The notes under the pieces: generated by a model
What the model was told of the DNA's origin: nothing
Seen by the model: the letters and a program-made list of their open reading frames with translations, nothing else
Databases searched by the model: none
Assembly (NCBI GenBank): GCA_024291935.2
Contig: CM044322.1
Span: 26,783,405 to 26,847,404 of the forward strand
Length of the DNA stretch: 64,000 nt
Source of the DNA: Okapia johnstoni
Lineage: Eukaryota > Chordata > Mammalia > Artiodactyla > Giraffidae
Direction of reading: 5' to 3'
Shown here: piece by piece, positions 52,401 through 57,985 of the stretch
Numbering within the stretch: position 1 is the first letter of the stretch
Layout: the number at the start of each line of letters is the position of its first letter
Program-made: the position numbers and the translations under genes

Positions 52401-54190
52401 GCACAGCTAAGAACTCTGGCTCCGCTCCTCATGTGAGATGTGGATTTAGGGAAGAATCACTGCTAATGATGGCTTCCTAGGTGGCTCAGTGGTAAAGAAT
52501 CCACCTGCCAGTGCAGGAAACACAGGTGCAGGAGACTCAGACTTAATCCCTGGGTCAGGAAGATCCTCTGGAGAAGGAAATGGCAACCCACTCCAGTATT
52601 CTTGCCTGGGAAATCTCATGGACAGAGGAGCCTGGCAGGCTGTAGTCCTTAGGGTCACAAATAGTTGGACACGACTAAGCACACTCACACTGCTGATGAG
52701 CGTTGACTAAGACCGTGGAGATATTTAGACACACGTTTAGTTATCTTCTCCTAGGTACCCTCAGTTTCTCAATCTCAGGTTTAATAATGAAGGCAGGAAG
52801 CAAAGAAGCATGTCAGGCAGATGCTAGATGAGCCAGGAGCAGAGATAAATAACTGTGTTGACAGCCTTCGTCTTGTACTAAAGCCACTTCTACACCAACT
52901 GCGTGGTAACACCTGCCAGGCTATTTGTAGGCTAGGATAGCCAGATTGGGGTCAGTCCCACCCTGCCCCGTTATATAGGCTCAAGGATAGTTAATAATGT
53001 ACCTAGTCTGGCTAGAACATAGCAGTTTCTTCCACTTACTCCTTTTAAAAGTAATGGCATTCCTCTGACCTCTGAGATCTTACTTAATTCCTCAATATTT
53101 CTCCACAGCAAGATTCCTAAAAAAGGCTTTGTGGAGGTAACAGAACTCACAGATATAACATACACCAGTAACTTGGTACGCCTGAGGCCAGGCCACATGA
53201 ATGTGGTTCTCATCCTGTCCAATTCCACCAAGACCAGCCTGCTGCAGAAATTCGCTCTGGAGGTCTACTCATTCACTGGGTGAGTTCCTCTGTGCACCGG
53301 AGAGGGGGCAGGACGGAATGCGTGGAAGGAGAAGGGGCGAGCAGGCACACTTGGGTGAGCTGGGGGCGGGAGTGGGGAGGGGGTGGCTGGAGAGGCTTTA
53401 TCCAGGCAGCATGGTGTTGGTTGTTACCTGTCCAGCCCAAGATCCATCCAAGCCATCATGCAGGGACCTTTCTTCCCCTTGACTGTCAGTTCTGGACAGA
53501 AGAGCTTGAACTTAGTCTCCCCTGAGCCCTTTCAGGAAACTGTTCTCTGGCTCCTATGTGTTTTCGTGAAGCCTGACACTGAGACTGACACGCAGCAGGG
53601 AAGTGGAAATGGGTGAGGGGCTGTTGCCACCTTGTAGAAACCCTCCAGGCCCCACAGAACTCCTTCATTTCTTCAGACCCTACCCATCACAAAGCCTTTC
53701 CTTTGTTTGAAATCTGACTGAGATTCTTAAGTTCCCCATGATTAAATGTGCCCAGAAGTACCCTAAATCCTCCTTCTGTCCTTCCTCCAGGAGCAGCTGC
53801 CTACACTTTTCCTTCCTGAGTCTAGATAAACACAGAGAATGGCTCGAATACTTATTAGAATTTGCTCAAGATGCGGCCCCAATCCCAAACCAGTACGACA
53901 AGCATTTCATGGAGCGTGACTACACAGGCTATGTGCTGGCTCTGAACGGCCACAAGAAATACTTCTGCCTCTTCAAGCCCCAAAAAGCAGTGGAAGAGGA
54001 GGAAGCCATGGGGCCGTGCAGTGACTTTGACTCCTCCCTCCATCTGGGTGAGTGTCGAGGGAAGTCTTCCTCTGGCCTCGGACCCAGGCCCATCAAAGGA
54101 AAATTGAGCAAGCTGTCCTTATGGATGGAACGGCTGCTGGAAGGCTCCTTACAGAGGTTTTATATCCCGTCATGGCCTGACCTAGACTGA
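19327..54190 (+). CDS. DNAJC16: DnaJ homolog subfamily C member 16 (ERdj8), full coding region
   Basis: ER-membrane J-domain protein; the human protein (ERdj8) is reported to affect autophagosome size. CDS join: 19327-19493, 23888-23954, 25259-25598, 36547-36731, 39441-39545, 40721-40879, 47014-47144, 49056-49233 (or 49240), 50638-50820, 50956-51032, 52045-52125, 52217-52315, 53109-53279, 53791-54190. The in-frame version gives 780 residues against 782 in human. Hydrophobic signal or anchor about residues 10-26; J domain about 29-93 with HPD at 57-59; Q-rich stretch 102-108; thioredoxin-like region with WCFSC at 170-174; single transmembrane segment 535-556; C-terminal region after it. Residues flanking every junction match the family. 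Oddity: one extra base at the end of exon 9 (see findings). Confidence 0.97.
19790..19850. repeat. AT-rich simple sequence
   Basis: Runs of (AT)n interrupted by T/A tracts. Confidence 0.8.
20290..20470 (+). repeat. MIR SINE
   Basis: caactgcatgctaggcccta ... agctcatttaagccttataa ... gggtgagcaactaggctcag. Confidence 0.7.
21245..21345. repeat. Old DNA-transposon-like fragment
   Basis: agttggccctcaaacaacat agatttgaactgtgcagttc wording is typical of a mammalian MER-type repeat; family not assigned. Confidence 0.4.
21458..21660 (+). repeat. Bov-tA SINE
   Basis: agggcttccctggtgactca head to aacacaactgagcaattaac end. In DNAJC16 intron 2. Confidence 0.9.
22036..22250 (+). repeat. Bov-tA SINE
   Basis: gggctttcctggtggctcag head to gacatgactgagtgactaaa end. 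Confidence 0.9.
22260..23880 (+). other. DNAJC16 intron 2, repeat-poor part
   Basis: I see no gene, RNA gene or young repeat here; AT-rich intronic DNA. Confidence 0.5.
23888..23954 (+). CDS. DNAJC16: DNAJC16 exon 3 (HPD motif)
   Basis: 67 nt, residues 56-78. Encodes [14 protein letters not shown], the Hsp70-stimulating HPD loop of the J domain. Donor gtatcg. Confidence 0.95.
24225..24405 (+). repeat. Bov-tA SINE, 5' truncated
   Basis: gcagcacaggagattcgggt to gacatgacttagtgactgag; most of the tRNA head is missing. Confidence 0.85.
24836..24958 (+). repeat. CHR-type SINE, short form
   Basis: agacttccctatctatccag head, cacagcaaaaaaaaaaaaaa tail. Confidence 0.8.
25259..25598 (+). CDS. DNAJC16: DNAJC16 exon 4 (end of J domain, thioredoxin-like start)
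   Basis: 340 nt, residues 79-192. Ends the J domain ([15 protein letters not shown]), runs through a poly-Q stretch and an aromatic F/H-rich segment, then enters the thioredoxin fold with DWCFSC. Confidence 0.95.
25935..26465 (+). repeat. Old interspersed repeat split by a Bov-tA SINE
   Basis: The left part (gtattaatttgctggggcag ... ataacaaaatactgcagaca) and right part (tttaaaggccccgtctccaa ... agtactggggattagagggt) belong to one ancient mammalian repeat, interrupted at about 26178-26332. Confidence 0.7.
26178..26332 (-). repeat. Bov-tA SINE, reverse, nested
   Basis: gattagtcactcagtcgtgt to gggatggagctcaggtctcc; inserted in the older repeat. Confidence 0.85.
26648..26780 (-). repeat. CHR-type SINE, reverse
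   Basis: tttggctgcacagtatggct to ctgaaccaccagggaaggcc. Confidence 0.85.
26790..26988 (-). repeat. CHR-type SINE, reverse
   Basis: tttggctgtgttggatctta to ttaaccaccagggaagtcac; the second of two adjacent reverse copies. Confidence 0.85.
26994..27394. mobile_element. Non-autonomous hAT-type DNA transposon with inverted ends
   Basis: Left end cagtggttcccagccttttt and right end gggattgggaacccctg are inverted copies. Interior wording (gctcacctcctgctgtgcgg) fits a known mammalian MER-type element. Flanking 8-mers cactggta / ccctagca match at 5 of 8, a decayed duplication at best. Confidence 0.65.
27915..28150 (+). repeat. MIR SINE
   Basis: cctcggagtcagatgcacca ... cttagcctcagtttcttcag ... attaagtgcctgatacatat. 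Confidence 0.7.
28330..28550 (-). repeat. Bov-tA SINE, reverse
   Basis: tcagtcacttaatcatgtcc to gactagtgccacctgacc. Confidence 0.85.
29110..29345 (+). repeat. MIR SINE
   Basis: ttactgtaggccaagcacta ... agatcccacagttggtatat ... ggcagagctgggattcaaac. Confidence 0.75.
29363..30495 (-). mobile_element. BovB LINE fragment with open RT segment
   Basis: About 1.1 kb, minus strand. 3' end at 29363-29420; an open frame of about 149 residues at 29762-30211 encodes the RT core with [20 protein letters not shown]. No full ORF, so it cannot move by itself. In DNAJC16 intron 4. BovB is a RTE-clade LINE noted for horizontal transfer into ruminants. Confidence 0.9.
30535..31075 (+). mobile_element. BovB LINE 3' fragment, head-to-head with the previous copy
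   Basis: atgaaattacaaaacgcttg to tagcaactgaacaacaa. Forms the opposite arm to the BovB piece at 29363-29915. Confidence 0.88.
31818..31935 (+). repeat. CHR-type SINE, short form
   Basis: gggagttccctggcggttca head, catggcacagccaaaaaaaa tail. Confidence 0.85.
32030..32212 (+). repeat. MIR SINE
   Basis: ctattatacagatgaggaaa gtgaagctcag core. Confidence 0.7.
33800..34085 (+). repeat. MIR SINE split by a mariner MITE
   Basis: Left arm gcacatgcaatattccaggc tctggg and right arm catttaatcctcacaacagt ... aaactgaggctcagagacat, interrupted at about 33868-33941. Confidence 0.7.
33868..33941. mobile_element. Palindromic mariner-type MITE
   Basis: Inverted arms: accaaaaagtttgtttgggt on the left and accaaaatgaactgtttggc caaccc on the right, with short spacer. 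It resembles the short mariner derivatives common in ruminants. Confidence 0.75.
34349..34465 (+). repeat. CHR-type SINE, short form
   Basis: agacttccctggtggtccag head, acgatgcagccaaaaaaaaa tail. Confidence 0.85.
34850..35060 (+). repeat. MIR SINE
   Basis: tttgaaccagggttcaaatc ... cttgctcatccatgaagatg. Confidence 0.6.
35220..35790. repeat. Ancient interspersed repeat, family not named
   Basis: gagtgacatgatctgttgtt and ggaggttattacggcagctt are typical of one old repeat family also seen near 10530, 28690 and 38550. Confidence 0.4.
36547..36731 (+). CDS. DNAJC16: DNAJC16 exon 5
   Basis: 185 nt, residues 192-253. Encodes [20 protein letters not shown] and [12 protein letters not shown], the second half of the thioredoxin-like domain. 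It follows an intron of about 11 kb. Confidence 0.95.
36968..37182 (-). repeat. Bov-tA SINE, reverse
   Basis: aggaagtgaagttactcagt to ctgagccaccagggaagctt. In DNAJC16 intron 5. Confidence 0.9.
37590..37695 (+). repeat. Ruminant L1-type 3' tail
   Basis: tatgtatacctgtggctgat tcatgttgatgtttggcaa then A-rich tail; related to the copy at 39170. Confidence 0.65.
37898..38175 (+). mobile_element. BOV-A2 SINE with 12-bp target-site duplication
   Basis: Two BovA units joined by a cactttcacttttaactttc linker, ending in (AGC)n at about 38157-38177. Perfect 12-bp duplication cagacctttcca at 37886-37897 and 38176-38187. Confidence 0.93.
38157..38178. repeat. (AGC)n microsatellite
   Basis: About seven AGC units at the 3' end of the BOV-A2 element. 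Confidence 0.9.
38290..38610. repeat. Ancient interspersed repeat, family not named
   Basis: gcttcctggcagaagtgacc ... gtggagtgaaatgatcagat ... gatcactctgggagc; same family wording as at 35220. Confidence 0.4.
39170..39398 (+). mobile_element. 5'-truncated L1-type insertion with 16-bp duplication
   Basis: Body gatgacccagagggatggga ... ttcaggatggggaacacatg with poly-A end. Perfect duplication aagaattaaatgttgc at 39154-39169 and 39399-39414, a hallmark of LINE-machinery integration. Confidence 0.9.
39441..39545 (+). CDS. DNAJC16: DNAJC16 exon 6
   Basis: 35 codons, residues 254-288, [20 protein letters not shown] onward. Luminal region. Phase 0 at both ends, so skipping would keep the frame. 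Confidence 0.95.
39650..39815 (+). repeat. MIR SINE
   Basis: ttgaggacctactgatgcta ... cctattttatagaccagaat. Confidence 0.65.
39991..40438 (+). mobile_element. L1 3'-end insertion with 11-bp duplication
   Basis: tggatggacctagagtctgt ... gtgaagtaagtcagaaagag ... aaaaaataaatag. Duplication ggggtacaggt at 39980-39990 and 40439-40449. In DNAJC16 intron 6. Confidence 0.85.
40721..40879 (+). CDS. DNAJC16: DNAJC16 exon 7
   Basis: 53 codons, residues 289-341, from [20 protein letters not shown] to KPADVIQ. Phase 0 at both ends. Confidence 0.95.
41003..41130 (+). repeat. CHR-type SINE, short form
   Basis: gggacttccctggcaatcca head, gtggtgcagcctaaataaat tail. Confidence 0.85.
41320..42265 (+). repeat. 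Two old L1-like 3' pieces
   Basis: About 41320-41545 (gaatggtggccagaagttgg ... atacttgaaaatggttaaaa) and about 42110-42265 (actgagttatacactaaaat ggttaatt). The DNA between is AT-rich without a recognised feature. Confidence 0.45.
42340..42510 (-). repeat. CHR-type SINE, reverse, diverged
   Basis: ttcagctgtactggatcttc to gccactggatcaccaaggag. Confidence 0.75.
43166..43384 (-). repeat. Bov-tA SINE, reverse
   Basis: atgtgcgtgctcagtcgttc to taagccacctggaaagcccc. Confidence 0.9.
43434..43660 (+). repeat. CHR-type SINE
   Basis: ggacttctttggtggtacag head to gatgcagctgaaataaatga tail. Confidence 0.8.
44278..44455 (+). repeat. CHR-type SINE
   Basis: gagctgcttggcagtccagt head to cggtgcagccaaataaatag tail. 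Confidence 0.8.
44930..45200 (-). repeat. CHR-type SINE, reverse, with internal tandem duplication
   Basis: Reverse CHR element (gttgcagagcgcaggtgcta ... ggattcctaaccactggacc) in which an 87-bp unit is present twice in tandem, at 44955-45041 and 45042-45128. Confidence 0.85.
44955..45128. repeat. Tandem duplication, 2 x 87 bp
   Basis: Both units begin tcttctcttgttgcagagcg; the only difference I see is tagttacgg versus tagttatgg. DNAJC16 intron 7. Confidence 0.9.
45975..46218 (-). repeat. CHR-type SINE, reverse
   Basis: tattgttcggtcttcattgc to ggaccaccagggaggtcccc. Confidence 0.85.
46219..46365 (+). repeat. BovA SINE fragment
   Basis: gtcccctggagtaggaaatgg to gagtgagcaactgagcacac; abuts the previous SINE in opposite orientation. 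Confidence 0.8.
47014..47144 (+). CDS. DNAJC16: DNAJC16 exon 8
   Basis: 131 nt, residues 342-385, [20 protein letters not shown] onward, ending in the basic run KRSHRQRK. Donor gtaagg. Confidence 0.95.
48285..48307. repeat. Short (CTAT)n tract
   Basis: About four tetranucleotide units, just before a T-run. Confidence 0.7.
48358..48568 (+). repeat. Bov-tA SINE
   Basis: ggggcttcccaggtggctca head to gacacaactgagtggctgag end. Confidence 0.9.
49056..49240 (+). CDS. DNAJC16: DNAJC16 exon 9 with disputed 3' end
   Basis: Encodes [20 protein letters not shown] to DTFRGK. The strong donor gtgagt starts at 49241, but ending there gives 185 nt, one base too many for phase-0 exon 10; the message would then read GKVSGVYLR and stop within about 15 codons. 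Ending at 49233, before the weak donor gtcagc, keeps the frame and omits two residues (Ser-Ala in human). Confidence 0.85.
49400..49515 (-). repeat. CHR-type SINE, reverse
   Basis: gcatgtgggatcttagttcc to ggaccaccagggaagtccct; about 160 bp after DNAJC16 exon 9. Confidence 0.85.
49845..50160 (-). repeat. Bov-tA SINE, reverse, with repeated 5' half
   Basis: A full reverse copy (to about 50040) followed by a second partial copy (gagtagcctatcccttctcc ... gcaggcagattctttaccaa), making a partial duplicate. Confidence 0.8.
50215..50385 (+). repeat. CHR-type SINE
   Basis: gggacttcactggtggtcca head to cagagccaaataaataaata tail. Confidence 0.85.
50638..50820 (+). CDS. DNAJC16: DNAJC16 exon 10
   Basis: 61 codons, [20 protein letters not shown] to LTDELAP, residues 445-505 in the 780-residue numbering. 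Donor gtaagc. A further AG at 50649-50650 could act as an alternative acceptor that would compensate the exon 9 frame. Confidence 0.95.
50956..51032 (+). CDS. DNAJC16: DNAJC16 exon 11
   Basis: 77 nt, [20 protein letters not shown] to FHNNW. Juxtamembrane luminal segment. Confidence 0.95.
52045..52125 (+). CDS. DNAJC16: DNAJC16 exon 12 (transmembrane segment)
   Basis: 81 nt. Encodes [19 protein letters not shown] and TVIVQAF, the single membrane-spanning helix that anchors the protein in the ER. Confidence 0.95.
52217..52315 (+). CDS. DNAJC16: DNAJC16 exon 13 (acidic tail segment)
   Basis: 99 nt, [20 protein letters not shown] onward, a charged, probably disordered segment. The donor gttgtt is far from consensus. 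Read-through keeps an open frame for 40 codons to a TGA at 52434-52436. Confidence 0.9.
52470..52690 (+). repeat. Bov-tA SINE, with duplicated head words
   Basis: ggcttcctaggtggctcagt head; gcaggaaacacaggtgcagg shows a short internal duplication; ends gttggacacgactaagcaca. In DNAJC16 intron 13. Confidence 0.9.
53109..53279 (+). CDS. DNAJC16: DNAJC16 exon 14
   Basis: 171 nt, [20 protein letters not shown] to LEVYSFTG. Joins exon 13 in frame as S-K-I-P-K-K, which confirms the weak exon 13 donor. Confidence 0.95.
53791..54190 (+). CDS. DNAJC16: DNAJC16 exon 15, terminal coding exon
   Basis: 400 nt, [20 protein letters not shown] to YIPSWPDLD, with TGA at 54188-54190. Confidence 0.96.
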
Positions 54191-57155
54191 CAGGATTTCA
54201 AAAAAGAGACTCAAACTCTTCAGACTTTTTAACAGGTCCCTGTGAACAGGTATTTTTCAGGACTCAAACTACCACAATGGACAGAGTATAGATTTTAGAT
54301 TATTCTTCCAGAACAATGGCTAGAAGAATCTTTCCTTTATCCTGTCCTAACCTAGGAGTGAAAAACACTACACGTTGACTTCCCCGGATCAGAATATTTT
54401 CCTTTGGGTCTTTCTTTCCTCATTTGAATGCCACACTATTTAAAATAGACTGTTCCTTCCCTCTTCCTTTGTCGTCTCTGCCACATGCTCACCCCACCCT
54501 CCCCTGTCCCATCTCTGTGTCTCTGTGCTGGGCCCTGCAGCGGAGGTGTGGCGGGGGCGCCTCTCAAGCCCGGTGTGCTGGGCGGTCACCTGCCTCCCCC
54601 ATCCGGCCTGGGCTGTGCTTCTCCCCCGGCGCTTGCTCTTCCATTGGCACAACCCACCTCAGCTTCTGGGCCCTGCGTCTGCGCCTCGAAAGAGGCCTAG
54701 TTCCAAGCAATCTTACATTAATGATTTCTCTGGTAGTGAATAGCTAAAACGGTATTTGGGGGGCATCCCCCTACAACGGCTGATCAGCCACAGTTTTAAA
54801 GGTTAGGGATGAGTGGGGGCTCTGCCTTTCAGTTCAGTTTTCTTCCCAAGACAAGAGAGGGGCAAGCTGGGCAGGGCCTGAGGCAGCGCCTCTCTGAACA
54901 CCCCATTGGCGGCCTCCCAAGCACTCAAGTGTCCAGGGAGGGATCCGCATGGCAAGAAGTACTGTAATGACCTTGAGCCATTTACCTGTATGTTTTCAGA
55001 TGCCTTTCTGCCTCTGTCAGTTCTAGGGTATGGGTATTAGGAGCCATAACTTGTAATCGTGTTCTCAGAATGTAGAGATAAGCTGCCATAAGCCAGTAGA
55101 TGTTCAACTGAAGACACATTACTCCAGCTGTGAGTCAGGCTCAAGGAACCTCTTCCCTCCAGTGGTGTGTCCTTAGTAAAATACCAGACACGTCTTGTAT
55201 CAAGGAACTTAAGATTTCTCAGCAGTTGTATTTTGAACCCTATTACCCCAATAGAGCTGTATCTTCAAGTCCTCTTTCGTGACAAGTGAGCCAAGACACG
55301 TTCTAGACTCCCATTTTGCTCACTTTGAGCTTCTGGCCTATATTTCAATGTCTCGTCTTAATTGTTTTCACTCTCAACAACTGCTTCTCCAGTAACAGGA
55401 TCAGACCTGTCGTCAGCACCCCAGCTTGCTGGGCTCCAGTGAACCACGGACTACCAGCCAGTCAGAGAGCTTTCCTTTTCTTTTTAGAGCAAACTGCCTG
55501 GAATTTTGACAACCTCAAAGAGTTCAAATGTCAAAGCAAATTGTTCTTTTGTAAAGTGAAGGCTCAAAATCAGTGATGGGACAAAATAGGTTAATAACTG
55601 CTACTTTCTTTAATCATAATTGCTTTAAACTAAGCCATTTGGATTGAGTGCCAGTGGCAAGTAATAAATTGAGTCCAGAAATTCTTGTAGTTTTCATGGA
55701 ATCTATAGCTTTATTTAAAAAAAAAATAATGAAATCACTGCCAGGCTCTATTTTTTCCACATGATCCTCTCAAAATGGGTGTTTATTTTGATTGCCCTAT
55801 CACATGGCACCTGGCCCAGGTGGGACTGATCAAGGAATTCATTTTTGGCTCTGTGATGCAAAATTATTTTCTGCATCTCCTCTGGCCAAGTTGCTTATAT
55901 GAGGAGTGGTTTGGTTCAGTGGTAAGTTTTTCTTTTTTTAGTTTCTGATACTAATCGGATTCCTGACCTTAATTTCTGAAAACCAAAACACCCCAGATCT
56001 GTTACTTTTCAAAAATTTTATTAAAAAGCACATTCAGACAGCTGCACCTTTCATTTGCACAAAGAAAGGAAAGCGATAATGGTGAAAACATTCCTAGGAA
56101 ATATTTCAGTCCAGAAAAAATCATCTAGAGATCTGTTTGGGGACTGGTAGATAATGTCCCCCAAGAGGACATTGAGAAGCTTTTATTTTAAACTAACCTT
56201 GACTCTTGACCACCTAAGCCTTTCCTCCTGAATGTTTCCATGAATTTGTTTACTTCCATGTCAAACGTATGAGCCACTGTCTTGCTCAGCCAGTGCTACT
56301 GTTTCTCTTTCTCACATATGTAAATCACACAGACCCAATTTTGGCTTTAAGTTAACTTCTTGGTCTTCGAGTATCTGGGAACTGACAACACTGGTGTTGT
56401 TAGAGGTAGGTTTTTCTGGTTGATACAGTTTATGCCTCATGTTTAGCAGATGGGACAGTCACTGGCCTAGAACAAGCCTTTGTAGACACACGCACCCACT
56501 TAAAACATATTTTTTCATTAGGCCCAGGTGTCGGTGGCACAGTCTGCCTAACGTCGAGTTCATCAGCTCCAACCAAGCAACGTGTCAGTGAGCAAGCCTG
56601 CCCTAACTCCCATGAGGCACCACGGTCTTGCTGCCATCACTGACTAACCATGAAAATTAGGCTGTGGTTTTGAAATAATGGGTTGATTGATTTCCTCCTC
56701 ATTCAGTACATACATTTTTCCTGATATAGAAAGAAATGGGGTCTGACTGTGTTTTAAGTGGTTTGTGTTATTTGGGGCAAAGGATTAGGAGCAAACACTC
56801 AAACATTTTTTCCTAAGTGAAATTACTGAAAAGCTGATGCAGAACAACTTGACAAATGAAATGCTGCTCACATCCAAATACCTGACCTTGTCCCCGGAAA
56901 AGAAATGCAGCCTGGCAGCTGCTGAATCTCTCTGTTCAGTGTGTCAAGGAAGATGATTATACTTTCAAGACAGACCTGAAAAGAAGGTGAATATTTTGCA
57001 CTTTTGATACTCTTAGGAACAAATAACTTATTTGGCAAATGGTGTCTTTTTTATGTTGTTTTTGTTTTGTATTGTGAAACAGGCACTGAAGCTGATGTTA
57101 TTTTAAGAACCTTACAGACTGGAAACAGAAATAAACTATTTTAATGTGTGATGAT
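54191..57155 (+). other. DNAJC16: DNAJC16 3' UTR
   Basis: About 3 kb between the stop codon and a terminal AATAAA. I noticed no young SINE in it, in contrast with the introns, which suggests it is maintained transcript sequence. The short ORFs inside show no recognisable protein. Confidence 0.7.
57130..57135 (+). terminator. Polyadenylation signal of DNAJC16
   Basis: Canonical AATAAA about 2.9 kb after the stop codon; cleavage expected near 57150. It is placed just before the convergent AGMAT gene. Confidence 0.65.
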
Positions 57156-57800
57156 TACGGTAGCTCTTATGTCACGAGGTGATGATTTGACCGTGGACAC
57201 ATGATCAACACAATCAAACCCGCATGTTACTCAGTAGCCTTCACTGCAGATTTTGGGTACTGCTGTCCTAGAGGGTGGGTCAGCTTGAAGAGAAGATGAT
57301 GTAACACAGGGTTAGAGGGAGGGAGTAAGTTAAAGAAGTGTATAAACAGCCCTTGGGAGGCCAGCTCATGTTACCTGGTTTAGAAGACATTCCTGCATCT
57401 TCCTGGGGTTTTGAGTGGGAAGTCTCTTGATTAGGATCTGCACATTCTTTTCCTTTCACACTTTGTTTAATGTTCACAGAGCCCTAAAACCAAGATGCAG
57501 TCCTAAGCTCCTCAGAGTAGGGGCTGTATTTTAAAAGAAGATACTATAGAAATCTGGAATGTTTCTACAGTATAATTTCATAGGATTTTTTCATTTCATT
57601 CCTCCAAATTGTAGATAAACTGCCTTCTCCATCCCTCTCCCCTTTATCCTCCATCACCATTCTTCAAAGGAAAAAACAGCACAAGTGCATCTTTTTTTTT
57701 TTAAGTTAATTCAAACTCCTGAAGAATATTGGCTGTTTGGATTCGAGTTTTACTGAATGCCCTGATGATACAACCATCAATGACATTTTTAGCAGAATGT

Positions 57801-57806
57801 TTTATT
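57801..57806 (-). terminator. Candidate AGMAT polyadenylation signal
   Basis: TTTATT on the plus strand is AATAAA on the minus strand, about 105 nt after the stop codon. If used, the AGMAT and DNAJC16 3' ends are about 600 bp apart. Confidence 0.45.
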
Positions 57807-57911
57807 GGCATCAGTTCTTCAGTTCTCAGATTTTGCTTGCACACAAGTGCTTCTGGAGAATTATCATCTGTGCAAGCTGTTGTTTCTTCTTGAAGAATCA
57901 CAGGACAAGGT

Positions 57912-57985
57912 TCAGACGATGGTCACTTTGGGGAGAACACACAGCATCTCAAACAGCAGGTTAGCCGCCACCAGGGCTGTGTTTC
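57912..57985 (-). CDS. AGMAT: AGMAT exon 7, terminal coding exon
   Basis: 74 nt, [20 protein letters not shown], then VTIV and TGA at 57912-57914. Acceptor ctttgtag. Confidence 0.94.

Noticed and set aside
51899..52432. 177-codon minus-strand open frame
   Set aside because: Antisense to DNAJC16 exons 12-13, with no conserved features.
54424..54747. Short open frames in the DNAJC16 3' UTR
   Set aside because: Several overlapping frames in a GC-rich patch, no conservation signal recognised.
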